Assembly (NCBI RefSeq): GCF_000760295.1
Contig: NZ_JNBA01000029.1
Span: forward strand, 1-64,000
Reading direction: 5' to 3'
Length of the DNA: 64,000 bases
From: Prochlorococcus sp. MIT 0701
GTDB taxonomy: Bacteria > Cyanobacteriota > Cyanobacteriia > PCC-6307 > Cyanobiaceae
A program made the translations under genes and the position numbers. Positions 1-8,575 of this stretch are shown piece by piece. The notes under the pieces are model-generated. The model was not told the DNA's origin. It saw only the letters and a program-made list of their open reading frames with translations, and made no database searches. How positions within the stretch are numbered: the first letter of the stretch is position 1; every line of letters starts with the position of its first letter.

Positions 1-388
1 TTGCGCAATCACCATTGAGCCAGCGGTAGCCAAGCCTGGTTGAGGTGCTGATCGTGGTACCAGCGACATCGGTGTTAACGATGCTGCTTTCTCCATCACG
101 ATCACCAAAGTTGGCATTGGCTAAGGCATCAAGGAAGAAGACGCTGTTCTCACCAACAGCAATCGGCAGAAACGCGCCAATACCTGCCTGGTAAGGCGTT
201 CCAACTCCTTACAGTGCTCCTTGAAAACCCCAGCTGAAGCGCACAGCATCTTTGAGGTTGACTTCCTTCACGCCGAGATCTGCTGCACAGCCGTCCTCTT
301 GAGCACTGACAGGCTGGAGGGGAGAGTTGGCTAGCGCTAGTGTCGCAGCGCCAGTCAGTGATAAGGAGAGACGAAGGGAGCGCTGCAC
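1..388 (-). pseudogene. 5' end of a secreted beta-barrel-like protein, interrupted by an in-frame stop
   Basis: Reading the minus strand from a GTG at 388 gives a basic, hydrophobic signal peptide (QRSLRLSLTGAATLALA) ending near VSAQ. A mature part with DLGVKEVNLKDAVRFSWG follows. A TAA at 209-211 (complement) then breaks the frame. The same frame reopens directly after it and runs off the window start with GVGTPYQAGIGAFLPI, FFLDALANANFGD and RLGYRWLNGD. The LGYR and ANANFGD pattern resembles inverse-autotransporter or intimin-type barrels found in large surface proteins of marine picocyanobacteria; this family link is from memory. No ribosome binding site is obvious at the GTG. It could be a nonsense-mutated surface protein gene or a sequencing error. 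Only the first 130 codons are visible. Confidence 0.55.
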
Positions 389-673
389 TGGGATTGAACG
401 CTTAAAAAGTTATTCAATATCTGGGATGTTTCTGGTTGTAGCTATCAGTCCACATCAACTGCGGCAACTCATCTATTTAAGGGCTTTTTCTTATTTATTT
501 TCTCCCCCTAGAGCGGTGGCGACTTTTTGTTTTCACCCTTCACCGCTATCCATAGATTCACTCAACCACTTTAAAAACGCAGTGACCCTGTTCAACGCCA
601 GTAGTGAGTTTGAGCACAAGCATCAAGAAAATATCCGTTTGATGCAATCAGAGATTATCTAAAACCACAATTG
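389..673. other. AT-rich non-coding stretch upstream of the interrupted surface-protein gene
   Basis: No convincing coding region was found on either strand. The one long open frame here (327-662, plus) overlaps the signal-peptide region of the minus-strand gene and lacks protein-like composition. The stretch is the presumed upstream region of that gene. Confidence 0.4.
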
Positions 674-692
674 GAGAATGATTATCATTTTA
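674..692. promoter_or_regulatory. Fur-box-like site
   Basis: GAGAATGATTATCATTTTA matches about 15 of 19 positions of the classical Fur operator GATAATGATAATCATTATC, including the central ATGAT.ATCAT palindrome. It lies about 285 bases upstream of the minus-strand surface-protein start and about 100 bases before a small plus-strand reading frame. Iron-dependent control of either neighbour is inference. An AT-rich chance match is possible. Confidence 0.4.
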
Positions 693-793
693 ATAATAAG
701 CTTGATTGCACTCGGCTCTGAAAATAATTGACCGATTGACTTGGCAATGCATTTACTCTTGAAAGCCTTGGAAAGTTCCCATGCACTGGAAGA

Positions 794-925
794 TTGCCTG
801 CACGTAATAATCGTTCAGCTGTCGATTTTCTGGCGGTATACTCCCTTGGAAGAGATCAGCAATTCATTAAATGGGGCGGTCTTATTGCTGCAGTGATCAC
901 ATTGATTGCTGGCTTTACGCATTGA
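794..925 (+). pseudogene. short membrane peptide, probable paralogue fragment of the 59.7-kb peptide
   Basis: A 43-residue frame from a TTG ends in QQFIKWGGLIAAVITLIAGFTH. This closely matches the C-terminus of the 60-residue peptide encoded at 59736-59918 (KVIKWGGLVIAVVTATCALW), and the two DNA stretches share an AAATGGGGCGG core. The N-terminal half does not match, and there is no ATG or clear ribosome site in frame. It is therefore either a degenerate copy or a diverged small protein with a weak start. The shared part is a single membrane segment preceded by Lys-Trp-Gly-Gly. Function unknown. Confidence 0.35.
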
Positions 926-1043
926 TCCCAGCCGCCTTAAGCCCCCTTCACGGCTCCGGTTCAAAGCGCCAGTAAAAAGCCCCCGCCAAAGCAGAGGCCG
1001 CTGTGGTAAAAGCTCCTGGTCGCTCTAGGGATAATCTGAGGAT

Positions 1044-1069
1044 GCAGAGTGGACAATTGTCCACTCTGC
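1044..1069. repeat. perfect 26-bp palindrome
   Basis: GCAGAGTGGAC followed by AATT and then GTCCACTCTGC forms an uninterrupted inverted repeat with no asymmetric loop. No T-run follows on either side, so it is not a standard terminator. It could be a dimeric regulator site or a structured RNA element. It sits in a gene-poor stretch just before copy A of the small repeated gene. Confidence 0.6.
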
Positions 1070-1140
1070 TTGGCGCCTTCCATCCATGAAAAAGACTGGC
1101 CACGTAAGGCAAAGCTTCTACTAAGTGCCACTGGGGTAGT

Positions 1141-1207
1141 CGCATGCTCAAACGACTGATGAGCAGTGCAAGAGCTAGAAGCAAGAAACACAAGATCTCA
1201 ACAGGCC
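1141..1207 (+). repeat. direct repeat copy A of a small basic-peptide gene (degenerate)
   Basis: This 67-base block matches 5453-5519 at about 58 positions by eye. Weaker similarity extends on both sides. It starts in CGC and then ATG and would encode MLKRLMSSARARSKK, but the frame ends at a TGA after 23 codons where copy B continues for about 40 more. The opposite strand of both copies also carries a similar hydrophobic frame, so the coding strand is not certain. Both copies have the same orientation and flank the TPR-CHAT gene. Confidence 0.6.
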
Positions 1208-1450
1208 AGCTTTGATTGCCATGGGGTTGGGAAGTTAAGGATATTGGATAGAGATGAATAGTTAATGGCTGCTTTTGTGGCGACGATTAATCCCCTCAGA
1301 GATACTTTGGCAAGCAGCTCAGCTTTGTAAGTATTAAAAATAGCAAGAAAGAAAAGGTGCGCAATGATTAAATTCATAGCACTGAATAGCAGTGCAACAA
1401 TTGCAATGCTATTTTTCAAGTATGTCGTCGAATCGATCATTAACTACTGT

Positions 1451-1696
1451 CTAGAATGTATAGCGGTTCGCGCAATCCTTGACGTTGCAATATTTAATCA
1501 TTTCACCCCCTCTTGTTTGTCTTGTTTCCGTTTGCAATTCTATTACACCATTTTCCGGCATTCCTTTGTATACCAGAATCCCATCTATTTTAACTTCTAT
1601 CTCTTCTTGGGCCCTTAAAGAAAGAAATGGAGAACTCGCCAGGACAAGAACTGCAGTACTGGAAAGGACTAATGGAAGGAGCTTTAGGTGTCGCAT
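1451..1696 (-). CDS. small secreted protein of unknown function
   Basis: 81 residues. The first 30 or so form a good export signal: basic start (MRHLKLL), a long hydrophobic core (PLVLSSTAVLVLASS), and a likely cleavage near LRAQ. The mature part is about 50 residues, moderately charged, with two cysteines in KYCNVKDC that could form a disulfide. No domain is recognised. No ribosome binding site is obvious. The gene lies alone in AT-rich accessory DNA, 350 bases past the end of the TPR-CHAT gene and on the same strand. The signal peptide is the main support that it is real. Confidence 0.45.
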   Translation of the reverse strand: MRHLKLLPLVLSSTAVLVLASSPFLSLRAQEEIEVKIDGILVYKGMPENGVIELQTETRQTRGGEMIKYCNVKDCANRYTF

Positions 1697-2050
1697 TGAG
1701 ATCGTAATAACTGAGCATGCGGTCTAATGGAACTAATTAAATGCAGCCACTAGACCAGATGAAATCAAATCATATAGGATAACGTGTTTCCATTCAAGTG
1801 ATCATTTAAAGTATGACTCTAAATTTTCATTCGAGCAAGATTACTAGAAAGAATATTCAGCATAAAATTGATAAAGTGTACGACATCAATCTAGAGTTGG
1901 CTCTGTGAAAAGCTAGCAATCCTCTCGATCAACAATTAGAGACGGATTCCACCTATAATTTCGTTCTAAGGAAGATTGCTTGATAATTAGATATCCTGGC
2001 AAATAAAAAGGTGTTTTTAGTCTGCCAGGGTGAAAAGCAGCGAATGTTTA
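1697..2050. other. non-coding AT-rich stretch
   Basis: No open frame with protein-like composition, no RNA gene and no clear terminator were found between the small secreted protein and the end of the TPR-CHAT gene. Confidence 0.4.
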
Positions 2051-5000
2051 CTACCAGCTTACAGGTTTCCAATCACCGCTGAGCTGGAAGGCAGCCCATA
2101 TATATGGATTACGCCAAACAACTTTAGCGTGCTGACGGAATTCCTTCTGAGTCGCTGCTAAAGCATCAGCACGGCCAACTCCAGCTTTAAGCCTTTGATA
2201 AAAACTCTGCATAAATGCAGCAGTTCCAATATCATCAACTTGCCACAAACTCAAAAGGCTGCTGCGAGCTCCAGCAACAGCAATCGCTCGCTTAAGGCCA
2301 TAAACCCCCTCCCCAAATTCGATGTCTCCTTTTCCAGATTCACAAGCAGATATAACAACCATTTCTGTACCTAACCAATCAAGTTTGGCGACTTCAAGCG
2401 CCGTTAGATAACCATCATCTTTGCTATTAGTTTCAGGTTGGTTAGCACCTGCAAGAACAATCCCACTACGCAATAGTGGGTTCTCAATCTGAAGGTGCTT
2501 TTTTCTAGCTCTGTTATCGCTAATAGACTGTTCTGATCTCTGCTCATTGATATTAGCGTTTTTTTGATCAGCCAAATAATAAGCATGACTTGCTAGGTGC
2601 AAGACCTTTGGTGCAACTTGCTGCTGCACCGCTAATGCTGTTGCCTGTTCCTCAATCAACAACTTCGCATCAATCAGCTTGGCGATGGCATTACCTTCCT
2701 TTCGTGTGCCTAACAATTCTTGCCAATAGCGTGATTTAAGATCACCTGATCGCTGTTGGATTGAATCGGAGTTTGCTGAAGAAAGTGAACGAGTAGAGCC
2801 AAGCCTTTCCCTTCCATAATCAAATTTTGGATTCGCCACAACCAAAGATTCTTGAGCTACTCGATCATTGCGTTTAGCCAGATCTAAAAGCTCCCGTCCG
2901 GTGGTTAATAAGCGCAGTTGCACTGCTTCTCCAAGCAACGCATCTCCTGTTGGTGCAGACAGTGCCGCAAATGGAATTCTATTGAGTTCCCCATCAGGAG
3001 AGATAAACCAGGTTTTAGCTCCTGCTGTTCCTTGGGCTAATGGCTTAATTAGTAATTCACCAAGCTCAAGCCAAAGTTCTTGTGCATTTAACGAGCCATA
3101 TTCTGAAGCACGTAAGGCGACATGAATCTTTCTCTCAAGCGATTTAGCGAGACCTAAATCAAAATGTTCTATTTCGCCATTTGGCCTAAGAAGCAGAGCC
3201 ATATAACGAGTATCCGCCCACTGCTGATCAAGATCTTTTTTTCCATCGAACGGTTGATAACGTTGAAATTCAATCAACACAGAATCGTCAGGCAATACAG
3301 CAGCTACCTGATCAACTTCAACAAGACGCGGCTTTAGTTTGGGTAGTAGGCGATATAGCTGTGTCTCCAACTTCTCTTTTAGTATAATTAAACTCTTACG
3401 ATGTTTCTCGCTAAGGCTTACAGATGCCAATTTTTGAGTTAGAGCACGCAAGTCATTAGCTATCTCCTGTTGAGGACCAGGCAAAGATGCAAGCTGTGCT
3501 TGTCGCTTCTCAATTTCAGCCAATAAACCCTGGCGATTCAGCCTGGAATATAAGGACAGTTTTGCTCCAGAGTCTCCACTATCTACTGCTGAGAAGACTC
3601 TTTCATAGGTATTGCCTAGAGAGTTAATAAAGCTCTGACGATCAGAAAGTGTAAGATAAGGAACCTCTCGTTGTATTAGTGTGAACTGAATCGCAAGCGT
3701 ACGCCTAGTATACGAGTTAGATTTATTGGACAATCCTTGCACTCGATAAAGAGAGCTCAAATTATCAAGAGTATTTAGTGTCTCAGGGTGCAAAAAACCC
3801 AAGACATTTTCTCTGATGGCAAGAGCTCTTAGAAACAGAGGCTCCGCATTGGAATATTTATGCTGCTCGTAATAAACCTTGGCCAAGTTATTTAAGGCAT
3901 TTGCGGTATTCCTGTGTAACGGTCCAAGAGACTTTAGCCATATATCTAGCGCGCGTTTAAAATACAATTCCGCCTTTCCATATCTGCCGGTGGCGTGATA
4001 AATCAAGGCCAAATTATTTAGTGGTGTAGCAATTCTTGGATGATTAGAGCCAAATATCTTTTCCCTTATTGATAGGACTCTTCCGTAGATCTGCTCTGCC
4101 TTCTCAAAAAGTCCTTGCTTGTAAAACATCAAAGCCAAGTTATTGAGACTTATTGATGTTCTTAGATGGTCAGCCCCGATGGTCTTCTCCTTAATCAAGA
4201 TAGAGCGTCGATAGAGAGGCTTGGCTTTGTTGTATAAACCCTGTTTGCTATATAGAGCCGCAAGGTTGTTAATACTGGTTGAAGTCTCAGGGTGATCTGG
4301 GCCGAGAATCTTCTCTCGAATAGCCAATGCTCTCTCGTAAAGAGGTAATGCTTGCTTATACTGACCCCGCTGCTTGTACAATAAGCCAATGCTATTGAGG
4401 CTACTAGCTATATCCGGATGATTTGGATCAAGTATCTTATTTCTGATGGTCAATACATTTTCGTAATGAGTTTTTGCTTTTGCATATAATCCCTTCATCC
4501 TATATATAGAAGCCAATTCTCCAAGAGAGCTAGCAGTTTCTGCATCAACCAATCCATGCAATTTTTTATTGATTGATAGTGCCCTCAATGCTAGTGGCAA
4601 TGCCTTGGAAAATAAGCCTTGAGCTTTATAAATTATTGCAAGGTTCTTAATGGTAATTGCCGTATCTGGATCATCGAGTCCTAACAATTCCTTTCGGATA
4701 GCCAATGCTCGTAGCATGTGCTTCTCTGCCTGGCTATACAGGCCTTTCTTGTAGTATATAAAAGCAAGATCATTAAGAATGCTAGCTGTGTCTAGATGTT
4801 TTACTCCTGAGATTCTCTCACTTATTGCTAAAGAACGCCGATATAGTTGCTCTGCCTTGCTATATAGACCATGAATGTCATAAGCCTTAGCCAGCGCATT
4901 GAACCTTCTTACATTGCCTGAGTGATCTTTTGCTAGTATCTTTTCCTCCATCAGTAAAATCTTCTTCGCTATTTCCGCAGACTGTTGATAATCACCAAGC

Positions 5001-5182
5001 TCCTTCGCCTGAATCCCATCTTCAATTAGTCGATCAACATCATCAATAGTTAAATGCAACTTGTCTGTTGTTTGTGTCTCAGCAGCAAGTACTTCTAAGT
5101 TAGATTGCGAGATCCTTGGAGCCGCTACGCTATCAATTCTTCCCGGGATTAGCAATGCTGCTGCCAGAACCAGGTATTTCAT
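2051..5182 (-). CDS. exported TPR-CHAT (caspase-like) protein
   Basis: 1043 residues. An N-terminal signal-like segment (MKYLVLAAALLIPG) is followed by ten 42-residue kinesin-light-chain-type tetratricopeptide repeats over roughly residues 80-520, with the recurring pattern NNLALxYxxQGxYxKAxxLYxRALxIREK. A helical linker leads to a C-terminal CHAT domain (about 690-1043). The caspase-like dyad is present: His866 in LHLASHAYY and Cys947 in VISACESGKG. CHAT proteases are clan CD cysteine peptidases related to separase and caspases, and TPRs bind partner proteins. If the signal is used, this protein works in the periplasm or at the cell surface. No dedicated substrate or partner gene lies beside it. 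Codon use looks AT-richer than the core genes downstream, consistent with transfer, and two direct repeat copies flank it. Confidence 0.9.
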   Translation of the reverse strand: MKYLVLAAALLIPGRIDSVAAPRISQSNLEVLAAETQTTDKLHLTIDDVDRLIEDGIQAKELGDYQQSAEIAKKILLMEEKILAKDHSGNVRRFNALAKAYDIHGLYSKAEQLYRRSLAISERISGVKHLDTASILNDLAFIYYKKGLYSQAEKHMLRALAIRKELLGLDDPDTAITIKNLAIIYKAQGLFSKALPLALRALSINKKLHGLVDAETASSLGELASIYRMKGLYAKAKTHYENVLTIRNKILDPNHPDIASSLNSIGLLYKQRGQYKQALPLYERALAIREKILGPDHPETSTSINNLAALYSKQGLYNKAKPLYRRSILIKEKTIGADHLRTSISLNNLALMFYKQGLFEKAEQIYGRVLSIREKIFGSNHPRIATPLNNLALIYHATGRYGKAELYFKRALDIWLKSLGPLHRNTANALNNLAKVYYEQHKYSNAEPLFLRALAIRENVLGFLHPETLNTLDNLSSLYRVQGLSNKSNSYTRRTLAIQFTLIQREVPYLTLSDRQSFINSLGNTYERVFSAVDSGDSGAKLSLYSRLNRQGLLAEIEKRQAQLASLPGPQQEIANDLRALTQKLASVSLSEKHRKSLIILKEKLETQLYRLLPKLKPRLVEVDQVAAVLPDDSVLIEFQRYQPFDGKKDLDQQWADTRYMALLLRPNGEIEHFDLGLAKSLERKIHVALRASEYGSLNAQELWLELGELLIKPLAQGTAGAKTWFISPDGELNRIPFAALSAPTGDALLGEAVQLRLLTTGRELLDLAKRNDRVAQESLVVANPKFDYGRERLGSTRSLSSANSDSIQQRSGDLKSRYWQELLGTRKEGNAIAKLIDAKLLIEEQATALAVQQQVAPKVLHLASHAYYLADQKNANINEQRSEQSISDNRARKKHLQIENPLLRSGIVLAGANQPETNSKDDGYLTALEVAKLDWLGTEMVVISACESGKGDIEFGEGVYGLKRAIAVAGARSSLLSLWQVDDIGTAAFMQSFYQRLKAGVGRADALAATQKEFRQHAKVVWRNPYIWAAFQLSGDWKPVSW

Positions 5183-5452
5183 CTAGGTATTGAGGCTTTA
5201 ATAACCATTGCACAAATCTCCTTGGCCATAGCTGCATAGACGAGGTGGTGAAGCTGGCACATAGCTGGAACGGGTTAGGGCGGAGTAGTGGTCTTAACCA
5301 TCAAATAAGCCTTAATTAGACTCATACCTTGATCCAAAAGGGGATCGTCAAAGCCAATACGGAGAACTCAAACCGTGTAAACGATGCCTTTTATAGCTAT
5401 AGGCATTGTTCGAAGGGTATGCGAAGCTGCGATCAATTGCCATTGGCATAGT
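5183..5452. other. upstream region of the TPR-CHAT gene
   Basis: This presumably contains the TPR-CHAT promoter on the minus strand. No specific site is convincing. Its last bases begin the similarity to copy A around the repeat at 1141. Confidence 0.35.
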
Positions 5453-5519
5453 CGCATGCTCAAAAGGCTTGTGAGCAGTGCAAGAACTAGAAGGAAGAAA
5501 AATAAGATCTCACCAGGCC
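5453..5519 (+). repeat. direct repeat copy B of a small basic-peptide gene
   Basis: This is the partner of 1141-1207, in the same orientation and 4.3 kb away on the other side of the TPR-CHAT gene. It covers the start codon and first 21 codons of the small protein listed at 5456. Confidence 0.6.
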
Positions 5520-5644
5520 AACAAAGACTTCCTTGGGATTGGGATGTTCGCCTCAATCAAATTCCAGAAGAGTGGCATCAAGTTGCCATCAAGTTCCGTA
5601 GGGCCGATGGCATTCAAAATTGTAATCTTCAGTTCAACATTTGA
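5456..5644 (+). CDS. small basic protein of unknown function
   Basis: 62 residues from the ATG at 5456. The N-terminal third is very basic (MLKRLVSSARTRRKKNK). It is followed by LPWDWDVRLNQIPEEWHQ, which looks like folded protein rather than noise. The ATG was chosen because the duplicated block starts there; an in-frame upstream start at 5384 is possible. A second, truncated copy lies at 1144. Function is unknown. Nucleic-acid binding is possible from the charge but is only a guess. Confidence 0.4.
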   Translation: MLKRLVSSARTRRKKNKISPGQQRLPWDWDVRLNQIPEEWHQVAIKFRRADGIQNCNLQFNI

Positions 5645-5861
5645 TGGTTAATTGAGAAAGTATAGGCATTTATTAGAGGTGAGAAATTGATTGCTCTTAC
5701 AATGCCAAGGGGCTTAGATCAAGTGAAACATCAAGCAATTGACCACCTCGCTGAGTCATGAAAAATTTTTGCGGTTTTGATCTGTCTCAAGGCAATAAAA
5801 GCAAAATTATTGACAGCCAATCCAATATTGAAGCCATCGGCTATTGATCACAAACAGATTC
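5645..5861. other. intergenic stretch before ispD
   Basis: No gene seen. The composition changes from AT-rich to the core-genome level at about 5860, which marks the edge of the accessory region. Confidence 0.35.
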
Positions 5862-6539
5862 CTATTTTGCTCTCAGTGCAATCACTGCCTCGGCTACGGT
5901 GAGATCAAACGGAGTTGTGACTTTGATATTGGCAGGGCTGGCCTCCAACACCTGCACCGGCCATCCCAGGCGTTCATAAAGCGAGGCATCGTCAGTCACT
6001 GTCCAACCCTTGGCCTGAGCCTCAGCATGTCCTTGCTTGAGCTGCTCAACAGCAAAGCCCTGCGGAGTCTGGGCTGCCCATAGTTCCGCACGATCTGGTG
6101 TGTCCGTAATGATCCCTTGACCATCAACGCGCTTGATCGTGTCGGTAACAGGAGTTGCCGCAATCACAGCTGCGCCAGCCACCACCGCCTCAGCGCAGCG
6201 ATTGATCAAAGCCGGTTCAGCTAAACATCTAGCCCCATCATGAATAAGAACATGCTGCGCAACTGAAGGCAACGCCTGTAATCCACGCTCTACAGATTCC
6301 TGCCTTGTGCTGCCCCCCTCAATCCAAACAACGGGTTTGGCTGCCTCAGACAACAACTCCATGATCATTGCTCGGTCTACAGGTTGGCCAACAATGCCAA
6401 CCCAAGTGATCGAATCGGCTTCCATCACTGCATCAATCGTCCAAGCAAGAACAGGGCGTCCTGCCAGAGGCAAAAGCAATTTGTTGCGATCCGCTCCCAT
6501 ACGGCTTCCGCTGCCTGCAGCGACAATCAACAGATGCAT
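5862..6539 (-). CDS. ispD: 2-C-methyl-D-erythritol 4-phosphate cytidylyltransferase
   Basis: 225 residues from the ATG at 6539, which has AGGAGG five bases upstream and places the start at [15 protein letters not shown]. IspD couples MEP to CTP, giving CDP-methylerythritol in the plastid-type isoprenoid pathway that feeds chlorophyll and carotenoid synthesis. Family marks are the nucleotide-binding AAGxGxRMG...K loop ([17 protein letters not shown]), IHDGARCL in the middle and [11 protein letters not shown] near the end, with the usual length of about 225-230. It is divergent from the GT9-like gene, with only 73 bases between the starts. An upstream in-frame start at 6593 is less likely. Confidence 0.93.
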   Translation of the reverse strand: MHLLIVAAGSGSRMGADRNKLLLPLAGRPVLAWTIDAVMEADSITWVGIVGQPVDRAMIMELLSEAAKPVVWIEGGSTRQESVERGLQALPSVAQHVLIHDGARCLAEPALINRCAEAVVAGAAVIAATPVTDTIKRVDGQGIITDTPDRAELWAAQTPQGFAVEQLKQGHAEAQAKGWTVTDDASLYERLGWPVQVLEASPANIKVTTPFDLTVAEAVIALRAK

Positions 6540-6612
6540 ATGCGCCTCCTGCCGCAAGCAGGCTGAAACCTCCTCCATACAATCAGCTCGCAACGCCTCT
6601 GCCTCTGGATCG

Positions 6613-7452
6613 ATGCGTGTTCTCGCCCTCAGTCCGGGTCCTTTAATCCAACAGCTTCAGAGGCTTCCCGCCCTAGCAGCCGCAGCCAACCAGCTGCAAA
6701 GCAAACTGCAGCTGGCCTGCGATCCCACCCATCAAGCTTTGTGGAATCTGTTGCCAGCGATAGAAAAGGTAATCCCAATCGCCTTTGACTCCAGCCCATC
6801 CCTCGCCGACTGGACCAATCTGCTCGGATCTGTAAGAGAAGGCGACTTTCAAGTTTGCTTCAACTTCGCCCAAGGGCAACAAGTGAATTTGATGCTCTCA
6901 ATGAGCCACATCCCCATCAGGATTGCCGAACAAGGCTTTGCAAGTACAGCCCTCGTTGAGCCCAGCAAAGATTGGCCTGCCCAACAATTCGACTGCTACC
7001 TCCAAGCGATTGGCCTCACTCTTGACGCCGACAGCTTCCGGCTGTTCCTGCCAGACGACAGCCTTCAGAAGGTTCGTGATCAACACCCCACTGGAGAGGG
7101 CCCCCTCCTACTGCTGGCTCCAAATGGCAACGATGGAGACTGGCCAACTCAGCAATGGTTAACGCTGCCGAATGCAATCAAAGGCAAATTACCCAATCTC
7201 AGGAGCATCACGCTGCCTTTAAAAACACCCCTAATCCATCGCGCTGCCGAAGTGGCCTGCGCCGATGTCGTACTCAGCAGCTGTCCAATCACCCAACTAC
7301 TTGCCGTTTATACAGGCGTTCCCTTAGTTGCCCTAGGCACTCCAGCCGACGCCTTTCCTAAGCGAGATGAAATCCGTTGCCTGGGTGCCAGTCATGCAGA
7401 CATCAACTCAATCAACCAGCAGGAGGTTCTCAACGCACTGGGCTTCCAATGA
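6613..7452 (+). CDS. GT9-like (heptosyltransferase-type) glycosyltransferase
   Basis: 279 residues from ATG 6613 ([11 protein letters not shown]). The layout follows ADP-heptose:LPS heptosyltransferase-like proteins: an N-terminal Rossmann-type half, a linker, then [18 protein letters not shown]. The end carries [29 protein letters not shown], the equivalent of the family's D(S/T)gp.H.A...G.P.v.l.g motif. The usual His after the Ser/Thr-Gly-Pro is replaced by SCPITQL, so the substrate site differs from classical WaaC or WaaF. It is probably involved in envelope glycan synthesis. The stop overlaps the start of the next gene in ATGA, suggesting translational coupling with the potassium channel. 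Confidence 0.65.
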   Translation: MRVLALSPGPLIQQLQRLPALAAAANQLQSKLQLACDPTHQALWNLLPAIEKVIPIAFDSSPSLADWTNLLGSVREGDFQVCFNFAQGQQVNLMLSMSHIPIRIAEQGFASTALVEPSKDWPAQQFDCYLQAIGLTLDADSFRLFLPDDSLQKVRDQHPTGEGPLLLLAPNGNDGDWPTQQWLTLPNAIKGKLPNLRSITLPLKTPLIHRAAEVACADVVLSSCPITQLLAVYTGVPLVALGTPADAFPKRDEIRCLGASHADINSINQQEVLNALGFQ

Positions 7453-8528
7453 AAAGTTGGTGGCACCAATTAAGACCAAGACCGCTTGCAAGCCTGCCGT
7501 TGCGAGTGCTCGCCAAACCCTGGCTGGGGCCAATCCTGGCCCTGGCCGTGGTGATCTTTGCAGGAGCCTTGGGCTATCGCCTCACCGAAGGATGGGACTG
7601 GGGAGATTGTCTCTGGATGGTGCTCATCACCATCAGCACCATCGGTTATGGGGAGGTGGAGCCGCTCTCGCAAGCTGGGCGACTGGTCACTGTGCTGATC
7701 ATTGCCGGGGGGGTGGTCGTGGTTCAGCTCACGATTCAACGGGCACTACGGCTGACAGAATCCGGCTACTTCCGCCAGCTGCGGGAGCTGAGGTTTCGCA
7801 GGGTCTTGCGGCGTATGCGTGATCACGTCATCGTCTGCGGTTACGGCCGCATCGGCCAAGAAATCGCCTCAAAACTGCAACTCGAGCAGGTCCCAGTGCT
7901 TGTCGTGGAAATAGATCCAGCCAACAAACAAGCAGCAGAAGAACAAGGCCTGAACGTTTTACAAGCTGATGCCACCTTGGATGAGACGTTGCTTGAAGCT
8001 GGCTTAGACCATTGCCGCAGCCTGGTAGCTGCTTTACCCAGCAATGCAGCAAACCTCTATGTGGTCTTAAGTGCCAAAAGCATGCGACCCCACTGTCGAC
8101 TGATCTCACGGGCCGATAGTGAAGAAGCTGCCGTCAAGCTGAAACTGGCAGGTGCCAGCGTGGTGGTGAGCCCCTATGTCGCCGCAGGCCGCACTATGGC
8201 TGCCACAGCTCTGCGCCCCCTAGCTGTGGACTTCATGGATCTGTTGGCTGGATCGGAGTATGAAATCGAAGAATTTCAACTCAGCCAAGACCCACTGAAG
8301 TTCAGCAAACTGAGCCAGCGCAGCCTGGCAAAACTTCAACTGGGCCGACGCAGTGGAGCAATGGTGCTGGCCATCCGAGACGGCGAATCCTTGATGGCCA
8401 ACCCTAGTGGCGAAGTCGAACTGGCCCCAGGTCAATTACTTGTCGTACTAGGCAGCAAAGCTCAACTCATCCGCTTACGTGAATTACTCGGCGAAGCATT
8501 GGACACCATCGAAAGAATGGCTAGTTGA
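7449..8528 (+). CDS. potassium channel protein with RCK/TrkA-N domain
   Basis: 359 residues from the ATG that overlaps the previous stop. Residues about 20-95 form a two-helix pore module with the filter TISTIGYGE, a variant of TVGYGD. A Rossmann RCK domain follows, with VIVCGYGRIGQEIA (GxGxxG) and acidic VVEIDP ending the second strand. The C-terminus carries a TrkA-C-like domain. Such channels are tetramers in the inner membrane, gated by ligands bound to the RCK ring. The filter Val-to-Ile and Asp-to-Glu changes are seen in some bacterial channels and may alter selectivity. Confidence 0.85.
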   Translation: MKSWWHQLRPRPLASLPLRVLAKPWLGPILALAVVIFAGALGYRLTEGWDWGDCLWMVLITISTIGYGEVEPLSQAGRLVTVLIIAGGVVVVQLTIQRALRLTESGYFRQLRELRFRRVLRRMRDHVIVCGYGRIGQEIASKLQLEQVPVLVVEIDPANKQAAEEQGLNVLQADATLDETLLEAGLDHCRSLVAALPSNAANLYVVLSAKSMRPHCRLISRADSEEAAVKLKLAGASVVVSPYVAAGRTMAATALRPLAVDFMDLLAGSEYEIEEFQLSQDPLKFSKLSQRSLAKLQLGRRSGAMVLAIRDGESLMANPSGEVELAPGQLLVVLGSKAQLIRLRELLGEALDTIERMAS

Positions 8529-8575
8529 GAAGAACTGCAATGGGTCCGTACGATCCTGCGAGAACGAATCACGCC

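Noticed and set aside
327-662. 111-codon plus-strand frame
   Set aside because: It overlaps the signal-peptide region of the minus-strand surface gene and its composition is not protein-like.
1198-1440. minus-strand hydrophobic frame of 80 codons
   Set aside because: It has a membrane-like start but no ribosome site, and its 3' end runs into sequence next to repeat copy A. AT-rich DNA often gives such frames.
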